Of a DNA stretch of 64,000 nucleotides, positions 1-9,924 are shown piece after piece (positions within the stretch are counted from its first letter, which is position 1; each line of letters opens with the position of its first letter). Source of the DNA: Bretschneidera sinensis. Its lineage: Eukaryota > Streptophyta > Magnoliopsida > Brassicales > Akaniaceae. Under the pieces are notes generated by a model. It had not been told where the DNA came from. It searched no databases and saw nothing but the letters and a program-made list of their open reading frames with translations. The translations under genes and the position numbers were made by a program. The stretch is taken from NCBI GenBank assembly GCA_023935145.1, contig CM043700.1:68347620-68411619 (forward strand). The letters run 5' to 3'.

Positions 1-76
1 GGTAAGTCTTCTCCAGTCGTCTATAAAATCAAATCATGCTTGGAGCCAAATTTTTTCTTTTTTTTTTTTTGAACCC

Positions 77-226
77 CCAGTCGACTGGTAACGATAGCCC
101 AGTAGACTGGTATCTCACTGTCAGTTGATCCAGTCGACTGGTACGTTTACCCAGTCGACTGGTAAGAGAAACTTTTCATCTTTTCAAAGGGGCCCAGTCG
201 ACTGGTAAGTTTACCCAGTCGACTGG
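77..226. promoter_or_regulatory. Palindrome array upstream of the E1 extra ORF
   Basis: Six 12-bp sites, five exact CCAGTCGACTGG and one with a single change (99), start at 77, 99, 130, 151, 194 and 215. Spacings are 22, 31, 21, 43 and 21 bp. A degraded seventh may lie at 13. The array ends 12 bp before a TATA box, so it looks like the upstream part of a promoter for the ORF at 456. The same motif recurs in the LTR. Confidence 0.75.
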
Positions 227-237
227 TATCGCGATTC

Positions 238-245
238 TATAAAAG
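238..245 (+). promoter_or_regulatory. TATA box for the E1 extra ORF
   Basis: TATAAAAG sits just downstream of the palindrome array and about 210 bp before the ATG at 456. A comparable TATA-like stretch lies at the equivalent place in E2 (5525-5535), which supports a real internal promoter. Confidence 0.6.
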
Positions 246-455
246 GGACTGTTCATTTTCGCCCTTCTTACGCCATTTTCAAAGAGCCCAAGCTTTCACT
301 CTCTAGAAAAATTCATCTTTTTGATCTAAAAACCATCCAAATCCCTTCTAAACACACCGATCTACTCATTCCTAAAGAGATTTTTAACTTTCTACGGTTA
401 AAATCTCTCATTTTTACCAAATTTCCTTTTTCCAAAAACTTCAAATTTCTCGAAA

Positions 456-1712
456 ATGAGTGACAAAATCCGTATAAAACTCACAACAAGTGGACCTAAT
501 GCGCCCAAAAAGCCTAGGTCTTCAAAACCTTCGGCTTCGGAATCAAAAGGGAAGGGAGTAGCAGGGTCATCCAGCAAGGAGCCCAGAACAGAGTTGGAGC
601 AGGCTCTGTTTTTCAGCCCAGCTGCTCATAAGAGGTATAACTCTATAATCCGTCACAAGAAAATCATGACGGGTAGAGTCGTTGATTTCGACTCCATTCG
701 TCATGGTAATTTCGATATTCTACCAGCCTTTGAGGCAATAAATCTGACCCCACTGGTCAGTATTCATGAAAAATATTACCCGCGACTGATTCACCAGTTC
801 TATGCGAACTTGGTGAAACCCAGTCCTCTGGCTCTGAGATTCAGAACCAGAGTTAGCGGTGTGGAGTTTGAGGTCAACACTGACCTCTTGATGAGCATTC
901 TGAGAATCCCTATAAGGGGGGTTCAATGGAGTCTGGATGGATGGCCAGACAACTTTGAAGTTGAGGAGGCCTGTCGGATAGTCAGGGGCGACCCTAACTA
1001 TGTGTACAGACCCACTACATTTCACACATGTAGTGACTTGCCCCTCGACTCAAAAATGTTTCAATTGATTGTCAGTTGGACCATCCACCCGAGACTCGGG
1101 AGTCGAGGGTATCTATCTAAAATAGATACGGTATTGATTTGGTGCCTAAAATCTGGGCACCACTTCAATATATATCCTCTGCTGCTCGCCAACATGATAA
1201 ACGGTGAAGCAAACGACTCCGGGTGTCTTCCTTATGGGATGCTCATTACACTCATCCTCCAGCACTTCCGGGTACCTTTGCCTGCCTCCGAGGCTCAGGA
1301 TATCGGATTGACGGATATCATCAACATCTCATCTCTAAAGAAGATGGGATGTACTGTTCGTGAAGGGTTTCTCTATCCTAAGGCCGGAAAGCGCCTAAGG
1401 ATTCGAGAGGATGCGAGTGACAGTGATGAGGATGCTGATACGGCTGCTGAGATGGAGACAGATACCCGAGCACCTCCCATTGGTGACTCGAGTACTGGTC
1501 AGACTGGATATGGTGACATCCTACGAGCTATCGCGAGTCTTCAGATGACGATGGAGTCCGGTTTTCAGTCCATGCAGTCCGATTATCAGAGGCTGAGCTC
1601 CTCCATAGACCACCTACGGGATGACTTCGAGTTACATCGAGAGCACACCGAGGGTTCCCTAGCTGAGATTAGGGAACTTCTTCGTGACAGCTCGGACTCT
1701 CCCGCACCATGA
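456..1712 (+). CDS. Retrotransposon extra ORF (plant transposon-protein-like)
   Basis: An uninterrupted 418-codon ORF between pol (off-window) and the 3' LTR. Residues about 1-48 are basic and rich in Ser and Pro, about 50-310 form a globular-looking region, about 316-336 are strongly acidic, and about 352-412 look like a coiled coil. I see no signal peptide or membrane segment, so it is unlikely to be an envelope protein. It resembles proteins annotated in plants as putative transposon protein, whose function is unknown. A decayed homologue lies at the same place in E2 (4095-5359), with matching N-terminal, central and C-terminal parts. The start is the first ATG in frame after the TATA box at 238. 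An open frame in an element otherwise surrounded by decay suggests recent insertion or selection. Confidence 0.75.
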   Translation: MSDKIRIKLTTSGPNAPKKPRSSKPSASESKGKGVAGSSSKEPRTELEQALFFSPAAHKRYNSIIRHKKIMTGRVVDFDSIRHGNFDILPAFEAINLTPLVSIHEKYYPRLIHQFYANLVKPSPLALRFRTRVSGVEFEVNTDLLMSILRIPIRGVQWSLDGWPDNFEVEEACRIVRGDPNYVYRPTTFHTCSDLPLDSKMFQLIVSWTIHPRLGSRGYLSKIDTVLIWCLKSGHHFNIYPLLLANMINGEANDSGCLPYGMLITLILQHFRVPLPASEAQDIGLTDIINISSLKKMGCTVREGFLYPKAGKRLRIREDASDSDEDADTAAEMETDTRAPPIGDSSTGQTGYGDILRAIASLQMTMESGFQSMQSDYQRLSSSIDHLRDDFELHREHTEGSLAEIRELLRDSSDSPAP

Positions 1713-2089
1713 GTCTCTCAGTTCTTAGCACTTTTCCAGTTTTTGTCACATAGCACGGACATCTCATGTTTGTTTTTCTTAGTTATGGCTCTATGAGGCC
1801 CTACTTGTATTGACTTTTTCTTTATAATGATGTAATACTATTAACCATATTTATTGCATTTATTTACGCTATTTGTGATATGTTAGAACTGTTTTAAATA
1901 TCTGTTTAGTCACTAAATCTGATATAAAATGCTTATATGCTTGAAAAACTTCCGGTTCTTCCCGGGAAGGCTTCTGAAATTCAAATGAAGCCACATCTTC
2001 GCGTACATATTTGTATTCTTATAACCTATTTGACTGTATTGGCTAATTAGCTTATTTTTTATGTTATGCCCCCTTTGGTTGCTGTTGTC

Positions 2090-2380
2090 AAAACGGGGGA
2101 GAAAAATGAGAAAAAAAAAAACGAGAAAATCTAAGTAAAACGCAACCAATGCATAGATTTAGGGGGAGCATTGCTCCATATCTGTGTAAAAATGTTTATT
2201 GATTGGTTGAGTTTAATTTTAGATTGGTTGAAAGAAATATAAACTGTGTTTGCTTATTTACAGGGTGGTTTTACTCGAAAAACAGAGGAGACTCTGTCCA
2301 ATTTTTTGTAAAATCTTAACACTTAGTTTTTAAAACTGTTTTTACATTATTAGTTTTGTCATCATCAAAAAGGGGGAGAT
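2090..2380 (+). other. Multiple polypurine tracts of E1
   Basis: Three purine-rich tracts precede the LTR: about 2090-2110 (AAAACGGGGGAG...), 2158-2170 (TTTAGGGGGAGCA) and 2367-2379 (AAAAGGGGGAGAT), the last touching the LTR. Repeated tracts of this form are a known Sirevirus signature. The last is the likely primer for plus-strand DNA synthesis. The stretch between the ORF and the LTR otherwise holds no gene. Confidence 0.65.
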
Positions 2381-2688
2381 TGTTGACCCCTGCCCGTATT
2401 TTAATGATGGCAAAACACAACTGTTATTTAACTAACATGTTTAAACTAAGTTGTATTAAGGATCAAACACATTCAACCAAGGAACAAAGTGCAAAAACTC
2501 GAACCAAATCAAGTATCAAGTGAAGACTGAAGATCTAGTATAGGTCTTAAGGTTTAGAACCAATGTAAGTCTCACTCATACATTGTATTAGCTTGTTCAA
2601 TGGCTCAAACACAAAAGGTTTTTCTAAAACCATTTATTTTTAATGTTTTTAATAAAAAAACTGAAGAAAAACTGGGTTGGAAGACAAC

Positions 2689-2953
2689 CCAGTCGACTGG
2701 GTACATATACCAGTCGACTGGTATATGGGTCAGAAGGTACCCAGTCGACTGGATGAATTAACCCAGTCGACTGGTACTTTGACCAGTAATTTCCCAGTCG
2801 ACTGGATGAATCAACCCAGTCGACTGGTAAAATGGACAGAAAGTCCCCAGTCGACTGGATGATATATACCAGTCGACTGGATACCCAGAAGGTCTGAAAA
2901 CATGTATTTTTCAAGTGAACCCAGTCGACTGGTATCTCGACCCAGTCGACTGG
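2689..2953. promoter_or_regulatory. Palindrome array in the E1 LTR
   Basis: Ten exact copies of CCAGTCGACTGG start at 2689, 2710, 2741, 2763, 2794, 2816, 2847, 2869, 2921 and 2942. The steps are 21, 31, 22, 31, 22, 31, 22, 52 and 21 bp, all close to whole helical turns. The array lies upstream of the LTR TATA box, where a U3 enhancer would be. Spacers are only partly alike, but pairs such as ATGAATTAAC/ATGAATCAAC show some duplication of a ~53-bp unit holding two sites. Confidence 0.8.
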
Positions 2954-3048
2954 TAGTTCAAAAATATGACCGTTGGACTCCAAATCTGAACGTTTTAAAG
3001 TAAATCTTTTTCAAATTAAAGTCCAAAACGGCCATATTAATTGATTGC

Positions 3049-3056
3049 TATATAAA
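3049..3056 (+). promoter_or_regulatory. TATA box of the E1 LTR
   Basis: TATATAAA lies about 96 bp after the last palindrome. The E3 LTR has TATATAAAC at the same distance (57366). It probably sets the LTR transcription start a little downstream. Confidence 0.6.
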
Positions 3057-3782
3057 CCCACTCAGCAAAGCATTCAATAACAAGCAGCACATATTCAAAA
3101 AGAGTTGATCTCATATAATCAAGTTTTTATACTCTTGAAACACAAAAAGCTTTGAAATAATCTTATTGAGCCATTTCTTCAAGCTTTACTTTGAAAGAGA
3201 GACATTTCTGTTGTAATAAGCTTTCATTTGTTGTCTCTCTACCTTTTACTTTACACCATCTTTGTAAAGGGATTACTTCCGAGAGGAAGGGGAAACTTCC
3301 GAAAGGAAGGGGATTTTTCGGTTTAAGCAATTCCTGTAAATTGCTTGTGTACGGTTTGTGCAACACCCGGCTAAGTTGTGCGACTAAGTTTTCTTAGTGG
3401 ATTACTTCAAGGAGTTCCTTGAAGAGAGTGGACGTAGGGTCGGAACGAATCCGATATTGCCGAACCACTATAACTGTGTTTGCATCCTCTTTCCTTAAAC
3501 TCTTTATTTACAGCTTTCTACTTGTATTAATTATTTGTTGCTTATCAGTTTTTATAAACTTGTATAAATTCCGCGAAAGTTTTTAAAAACCCAATTCACC
3601 CCCCCTCTTGGGTTGAAACCTTGAGCTACAATAAGAAAATAAATTTAAATTCTAAATATTTTGTTTTTATAAGAAATTGGATAGAATCTCCTCTGTATTT
3701 ATGGTAAAAACTTTATGTAAAGTCCAAAGATAATCCCAACCAAGCAATTTAGAAAACATTTAAATATTTAAGGATGCTAAAC

Positions 3783-3841
3783 TCCCCCCTTAATCTTTGC
3801 ATTACCATTTCTATGAAACTTATTAAATTCTCCCCCTTTGA
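3783..3841 (-). other. Polypurine tracts of E2
   Basis: On the minus strand, AAAGGGGGAGAA (near 3830-3841) and AAGGGGGGAG (near 3783-3793) repeat the purine-tract signature of E1 and E3. From there to 3631 the sequence matches the 3' leader of E1, including a block like ACAGAGGAGACTCTGTCCAA. Confidence 0.55.
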
Positions 3842-4094
3842 GATCATCACAAAAGGGAAGCAAGCACAAATCACAAACAAAGACAGAAAAAAGGTAAATA
3901 ACAGGTATAGAGCAAATCCAGAAAATTAGCATTTATGAACTAAATAGGGTCAATGCTCACACGAGCCAATCCATAATATGCATGAAAATAAAATAAAATG
4001 TACTTGCAAAATTTCAAGAAGTAAAAATAAAAAAGGAAGGGAGACAAGGATAAAGCTCATGAAGCTAGAAGGTCAAATGGGTCATGGAGAATAT

Positions 4095-5359
4095 CCTAAA
4101 TCTTAGCAAAAGAACCATCCAAACAAGTCTTGAACAGCTCAAAATCATCCCTCAGTGTGCTAAGGTCTGTCCGCACTGACTGAAAGCCGGAGTTTACTGT
4201 TATCCTCAAGCTCTGGAAGTTTGAGTCTACTTAACTCCTCATGCTGGTTAAAGATAGTTGAAGACTAATAAAAGTGTGAAGGATATCATCAAAAGAACCA
4301 GTACCAGCTAAGCCCTGCCTTGACCAATTTCTATCTCTTGACCAGCTGCAGTCGCTTAAGTACCTATCTCAACATCTAGAGCATCTTCCTTCTCATCACT
4401 GTCTCTATCACCAATCCTAATCTTCTTCCCAAGATTTGGGACTACCATACTATCTTTGATATCGAACCCCATTCTCTTCAAAGTAGATAGGTTAATGATG
4501 TCACTGTGGGTGATGTCTTAGGATTCAGTCTCAAAGAGAGGAACCTTAAAGTGGGCTAGGATATGAGTGATAAGCATTCCATAGGGAAAACAACCCGAAT
4601 CACTTTTAGAGTCGATAATCATGTTATCGAGGATAAAGGGGTACAAGTTATAGGGTGTTCAATTCTTGATACACCAAATCAGCAGAATGTCCAACTTAGA
4701 GGGGCAATCTCGGTTCTCTAATCTAGGATTAATGCAATAACTAATAATCAAGTTTATCATTCTAGAGTCTAGAGGCATGTTTGCATATGTATATAGGTCT
4801 GAACCTCATAGTAATACGAAGTATTACTTTTAACAACTCTACAAGCAGCTTCATAATCAAAATAATCTAGTCAACCCTCAGAACACCAAGACATCCCTTC
4901 AGCGAGTATCTTAATAATTGAATGCAGAACATCAATAGTTACTAAAAATTCTACACACATGACCATAGTTCTAAATCTAAGGGTTGAGGGTGATGGTTTC
5001 ACCGTATTGGCATAAAAATGATGAATAAGCCAAGGAAAGTATTTCTGGTGAAGGGTAACTATGGATGCCCAACCAAGTCTATCAAAAAGAGGTCTTATAT
5101 TAACATTTGCAAATCTAATGGAAGAAAAATCAACGAATCTACCAGTCGGTATTTCTTTGAAATGAATCACATCATCATACCTTTGATTGACTGTGGCATT
5201 TCAAAAATTTGTAGCATCAGAGTCATTTCTAGCCATCTTGCTCGACACATTAGAAACAACTTTCCCTTTTCGCTCTTGAGATAATGGCTTACACGTTCTT
5301 GGAGGCCTTGGAGCGTTCAGACTTGGAGTGGTTCTTTTGATGCGAGGACGTTGAGACAT
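4095..5359 (-). pseudogene. E2 extra ORF, homologue of the ORF at 456-1712
   Basis: The ATG is at 5359-5357. The N-terminus starts MSQRPRIKRT and shares the basic, Pro-rich opening of the E1 protein. Positions 5170-4871 match its central region (for example TGRFVDFSSIRF here and TGRVVDFDSIRH in E1), and about 4210-4095 match its C-terminus (LRDDFEL in both). Several stops and shifts break it. Its survival in recognisable form in an older copy shows that the ORF is a regular component of this family. Function is unknown. Confidence 0.7.
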
Positions 5360-5524
5360 TGTGTTTGAAAAGGTGAAAATTGAAGGTTTTAAAGAATGGG
5401 TATGAGAAAAGTGAAGGATTTTGGCCGGATTTGACAAGAATTTAGTGATTTTTAGAGAGAGAAAGAGAGAGGATGGCTTAAGGTTTCAATTTTGGATAAA
5501 AAATGATTTGAAAAATGAAAAGGA

Positions 5525-5641
5525 GTTTATATATAACCGCGTATTCAATCGACTGTAGACCTTGTTTAGGCGACTGAATCAAGTGCCAGAGAGATTTTAG
5601 GCATTTATCCAGTCGATTAGGTTTTCCATTCAGTCAACTGG
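5525..5641 (-). promoter_or_regulatory. Internal promoter of the E2 extra ORF, decayed palindromes
   Basis: On the minus strand this lies just upstream of the ORF starting at 5359. Four decayed palindromes begin at 5546, 5566, 5609 and 5630 (steps of 20, 43 and 21 bp), followed by a TATA-like stretch at 5525-5535. Two sites show TCGA turned into TCAA or CGATT, as expected from loss of methylated CpG. The order matches E1: palindromes, TATA, ORF. Confidence 0.6.
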
Positions 5642-5897
5642 GTTAGCAAATATTTTGAAAAAATTTAAACTTCAAATAGAATTTTTGCAATTATTAATTT
5701 CTTTATGCCATTTTTGAGTAAGAGAAGCATCAAATTAAGAATTAATATTCATTTACTCAATATAAAATATAAAAATAATGAATGCAGAAAGCAATAAAAA
5801 AATAATCACACAAAATTTCTCATTCTTAGTTCCATTCTTATCATACAAAACCTATCCTCATTTAAGGGTTTAGTGAGTATATCAACTAATTATTTTT

Positions 5898-6943
5898 CTA
5901 TACTGATAAATTCAAGTTTTGTATCACATTTATTAGTGTGTCTCTTATAAAGTGATGTCTAATTTCAATATGTTCAGTTCTCGAATGTTGAATAAGGTTC
6001 TTAGCTAGAATGATGGCACTAGTGTTATCACATAAGATAGGAACTTTTTTGAAACACATGTCAAAGTCTTTTAGTTGTTGTTTTAACCATAAAACTTGTG
6101 CACAACAACTACCAGCAGCCACACATTTTGCTTTGGTCATTGAAAGTGAAAGTAAATTTTGTTATTTGAAAACAAAGAGCCATACAACCAAGAAATTGAC
6201 ATGTTCCACTAGTTCTATTTCTATCTAACTTACAGCCAGAAAAGTCAGTATTCAAGTACCCAATTAAATCAAAAGATTATTGTTTAGAATACCATAATCC
6301 TAAATTTTTAGTTTCTAGAAAGTATCTTAAGATTATTTTAAGCCATTAAATGAGATTCTTTAGAATTAGATTAAAATCTAGCACACATACATACAATAAA
6401 CATAATATCAGGTCTACTTGCAATTAAATAAAGTAAAACCCTTATCATACTTTTATATTTATTAATATAAACACTTTTACCTCTTTCATCCAAGTCAAGC
6501 TTTGTTGAATTGCTCGTAGGGGTCCAAATTGGCTTTTCATTCTCCGTACCAAATCTCTTGAGCAAGTCCTTTGTGTATTTGGATTAGTTGATGAATATGT
6601 CTTCCTTTGTTTGTTTGATTTGAAGACCAAGAAAATAATTGAGCTCTCCCATTATTCTTATCTTAAACTCACCTTCCATGCACTTAGCAAAGTTTTGACA
6701 CATGGTTTCATTAGTAGAACCAAATATAATATCATCAAAATAAATTTGTACCATGAGTATATTATGCTCATGAGTTTTTGTAAAAAGAGTAGTGTCAATT
6801 TTTCTTCTTGAAAAACCATTGTCTTGTAAAAACTTACTTAACCTTTCATACAATGCTCTAAGAGCTTGCTTCAACCCATAAAGAGCTTTAAAACCTTATA
6901 GACATGGTTTGAAAAGTTAGGATCTTCAAAACCAAGAGGTTTT
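5898..6943 (-). pseudogene. E2 reverse transcriptase C-terminal part and RNase H
   Basis: Minus-strand fragments of copia pol. Around 6584-6874 are the middle of the RVT_2 domain, with YFDD in place of the usual YVDD (near 6735) followed by IIFGST, and a FLGLQIKQ segment. Around 6371-6565 is the region with ASRPDIMF, and 5898-6140 is RNase H (CAAGSCCAQVLWLKQQ and CDNTSAI). Frames change between blocks and stops occur. The RT domain continues at 13190 beyond element A. The pieces indicate a Sirevirus-like polymerase that can no longer be made. Confidence 0.75.
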
Positions 6944-7909
6944 TGTTGGAAATCACCTTGACAAGATACCCAGGTGGTGATCTTCCAAACACCCAAGTCT
7001 AGAATGACTTGTAAAGATTTAGAATCGAAAAGAGGAACAGAAATCAAAGAAAGAAAGAAGACAAGCGATTTATTATCGAGGTTCGGCAATAGCCTACATC
7101 TCTGTGAGTTCCTCTGAACTCTCTGCACTAAATCAATGGTTCTTTACAATCCAGTAACCCTCTTCAAGAAACCTCAAGTTCTTGAAGAAAACAAGCAGAG
7201 AAGAAAGAAGATGATAAGAACTATTACAATGCTCTCTATAAAATCTATACTACTCTCTCTTTACAGCCAGCCTCACTACAATGAATCCCTCTTGTATTTT
7301 GTGTCTTTGCACTCTCACACAATTATCTCTTGTATGTCTGTCACTCTTTACAATTGATCTCAAATTATGTCACAATGTTGATGAGAATGAAGCTAGGTGA
7401 CCCTTTATATAGCGCACCAACTTCTTGTCCAATCTTGAGAGTCAATCTCCAACCTTAGATCTTGATGACCACTCAACCATGGCCTTTGATCATTCTTTAG
7501 TCAAGCTGTGTGTTTTGATCTTGCATCCACACACTCAACATAAGACAGAAAAAGTAGCCTTGGTGTGCCTTTAGGGTGCCGCCTGAAACAGGGCAAGGTG
7601 CGGCCTGAAACAGGGCACACTTGCTGCCACTCTATACGTCGTGGCTTGAGGTAGGGTACGTCGCGGCCTGGCCTTCCTCTAGCATTCCTCCATGCTGTGT
7701 GCTGCGTCTTGGACAAAGCTGGGCCATGGCTTGACCTGATGCACATATTTTCTAGCTTGTGTGCTTAGGCGCACACACTAGTGTGCCTACCTTTGCCTTG
7801 CTCCAAGGTGCCGCGCATACTTGTGTGCACATCTTTAACATGCTGAAATTTAATCTTCCAATCTTGTTTTAAACTTTAACCATGTTTAAACTTTAGATAA
7901 ATATCAACA
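6944..7909 (-). repeat. 3' LTR of element A
   Basis: 966 bp; reads TGTTGATATTT... to ...GATTTCCAACA on the minus strand. The same sequence recurs at 12245-13189 with scattered substitutions and small indels. The middle holds an unusually GC-rich block (about 7560-7800). Confidence 0.85.
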
Positions 7910-7925
7910 ATCTCTACCTTTGTCT
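7910..7925 (-). other. Polypurine tract of element A
   Basis: Minus strand ACAAAGGTAGAGAT directly before the 3' LTR; element B has the same tract from 16931. It is the likely plus-strand primer. Confidence 0.6.
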
Positions 7926-7989
7926 AAGTGTTTAAACCCGAACCATTGTGTAGAGAACTTCAGGATCCAAACTCATCTTGACTCATCGA

Positions 7990-9500
7990 TCAACCTACTC
8001 TAATCCTAAGTTGTCCAAGGCAATGATTGAACTTACTTAGATGTAGAACTTTAGTACCTAAATCTGCAGGGTTTTCTTCTATGGCTACCTTATCCACATA
8101 GATGCATCCTTTAGTAACATTTTCCCGAATAAAATGATACTGAACATCCATGTGTTTTGTCCTCTCATGGAACACCAGATTTTTACACAAGTTCAATGCA
8201 CTTTGACTATCCGAAAACACCACAACTTACTCCTCCAGTACCTTCAACTCTTCCAGCAACCCTTTGCACCACATAGCCTCCTTAATGGCCTCCGTAGCCG
8301 CTATGTACTCAGCCTCGGTTGTTGAGAGTGCTACCATTGACTGCAACTGAGCCTTCCAACTTACACAACATTCGTTTAAGTTGAAAAAGTAGGAGGTAAT
8401 CGATCTCCTTTTATCCCGGTCTGCTCCATAGTCTGAATCCACAAAACCCTCAAGGCAGATGGACTTACCCCTCTTCTCATAAACCAGCCCTACTTCTGCG
8501 CTTCCCTTCAAGTACCTCAGTAACCACTTCATCCCAAGCCAATGCTCCTTTCCGGGATTACTCATAAACCTGCTGGGAACACTTATTGCATGAGCAATAT
8601 CAGGTCTAATGTTTACCATGGTGAACATAACAGAACCAACAGCACTAGAATAAGGGACTTTTTCCATTTCTTTTTTCTCCACCTCTGATCTCGGACATTG
8701 ATCGTTGGAGAACTTGAAATGACCAGCAAGGGAAACCTTCACTGGTTTGCTATCTCCATAGAGAACTTAGATATCATCTTCTCTATGTAGGAAGTTTGAG
8801 ATCTTCAATCTGTTTCTTTCCTTTTCTCGGATGATACATATCCCAAGGATTTTCTGTGCATGGCCAAGATCCTTCATCTCAAACTCCTCACTGAATTGAG
8901 CCTTCAATTTCCTTATCCTTTCTATGCTGCTCCCAACTAGCAATATATCATCAACATAGATGAGGATGATCACCACTTCCTCAACCTTTTTCCCCTTGTA
9001 GTACAAGCACGAATCATAGTAGCTCCTCATGAAACCCATGCTGATTATAAAGGAATCAAACCTCTTATTCCATTGCCGAGGTGATTGCTTCAGGCCATAG
9101 AGAGATTTCTTCAATTTGCACACCAACTCTCCCTACCTTCCTTCCTCATAGCCTTCGGGTTGCCTCATGTAAATGGTCTCATCGAGCTCTCTATGCAAGA
9201 ACGATGTCTTCACATCCATTTGCTCGATTTCCTAATCAAATTGGACAACCAATGCTAACACTATTCGTATCGTCTTGTACTTCACAACCGGTGAGAAGAT
9301 TTCGGTGAAACCTATGCCTTCTTTTTGTGTGAACCCCTTTGCCACAAGCCTAGCTTTATACTAGACTTCATCCCCTGGAGTATTCCCTTCTTTGATCTTG
9401 TAGATCCATATACAATCTACAACTCTCTGTTTTTCTGGTTTGGGCACCAACTCCCAAGAGTTGTTCTTCATCAAAGAATCTATTTATTCCTCCATAGCCA
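7990..9500 (-). pseudogene. Element A reverse transcriptase and RNase H
   Basis: Minus-strand RVT_2 and RNase H. Visible parts are MDVKTSFLHREL (near 9200), LKKSLYGLKQSPRQWNKRF, the catalytic YVDD (near 8950) in IYVDDILLVGSS, the SAVGSVMF and RPDIAHA region (8590-8670), and RNase H with STTEAEYIAATEA and KHMDVQYHFIRE (near 8140). Stops near 9127, 8766 and 8226 split it into pieces. Confidence 0.8.
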
Positions 9501-9924
9501 GCTGCCACTTTGACGAATCCTTACACTCCATAGTTTCCATGTAAGTTTCTAGTTCACTCGCCTCTCTTTCTGTCCAAGGAGCTGCTACATTAGCATCCGC
9601 AAACCCATATCTCAAAGGTGGTCTCACCACCCTCCTTTCCCGATCTCTTGTGAGCTGGTAATCATTCTGACTTGCTGCATCAACCTCTTCTAGTTCAACC
9701 TCCTCTTGAGTGACCTGAGCATGGCCTTCATTAATGGGCTCTACCTGGTCCGAACCCTATTGCCTTCCTTGCTTTACCTGAACTATTTTCTCCTTGATGT
9801 AATGCTCCATAAATTCTAGACTGGTTTGCTCACTGGCCCCTGCAGGGTTAGTTTTCTCCAAGTAGGAAAATAACAATTCATTAAAAATAACATCCCTACT
9901 TATTATGAGTTTCATGCCCTTCAT

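Larger units (their letters stand above)
1..3630 (+). mobile_element. E1: Sirevirus-like Ty1/copia retrotransposon, 3' part
   Basis: This is the 3' part of a plus-strand LTR retrotransposon; gag and pol lie off the left edge. In order it holds a palindrome array with TATA box, an intact 418-codon ORF, three purine tracts of the form AGGGGGAG, and an LTR starting TGTTGACCCC at 2381. An extra ORF between pol and the 3' LTR, repeated polypurine tracts and a long LTR are known traits of the plant Sirevirus lineage of copia elements. The family is inferred from architecture and from its close relation to E2, where pol is visible. The right end abuts E2 internal sequence at 3631, so E1 inserted into E2. 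The target duplication cannot be tested because the left end is outside the window. Confidence 0.8.
2381..3630 (+). repeat. 3' LTR of E1
   Basis: About 1250 bp, from TGTTGACCCC directly after a polypurine tract to ...GAGCTACA at 3630. It is homologous along its length to the E3 LTR (56766-57956) and in reverse to the E2 LTR (23405-24583). Shared landmarks are the palindrome array, a TATA box about 96 bp after its last site, a GGTCGGAA...CCGAACCACTATAA stretch and the terminal CACCCCCCTCTTGGGTT. Its partner LTR is off-window. Short reading frames across the palindromes are artefacts. Confidence 0.85.

Noticed and set aside
456..1712. Extra ORF as a viral-type envelope gene
   Set aside because: No signal peptide, membrane segment or cleavage site is visible; position alone does not make it an envelope.
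2689..2953. Regularly spaced repeats resembling a CRISPR array
   Set aside because: The repeats are 12-bp palindromes in a plant LTR, spacers are too short and uneven, and no cas genes exist here.
2624..2983. Open frames across the palindrome array on both strands
   Set aside because: They only translate the repeat (repeated DWV and SRL words) and lie in LTR sequence.
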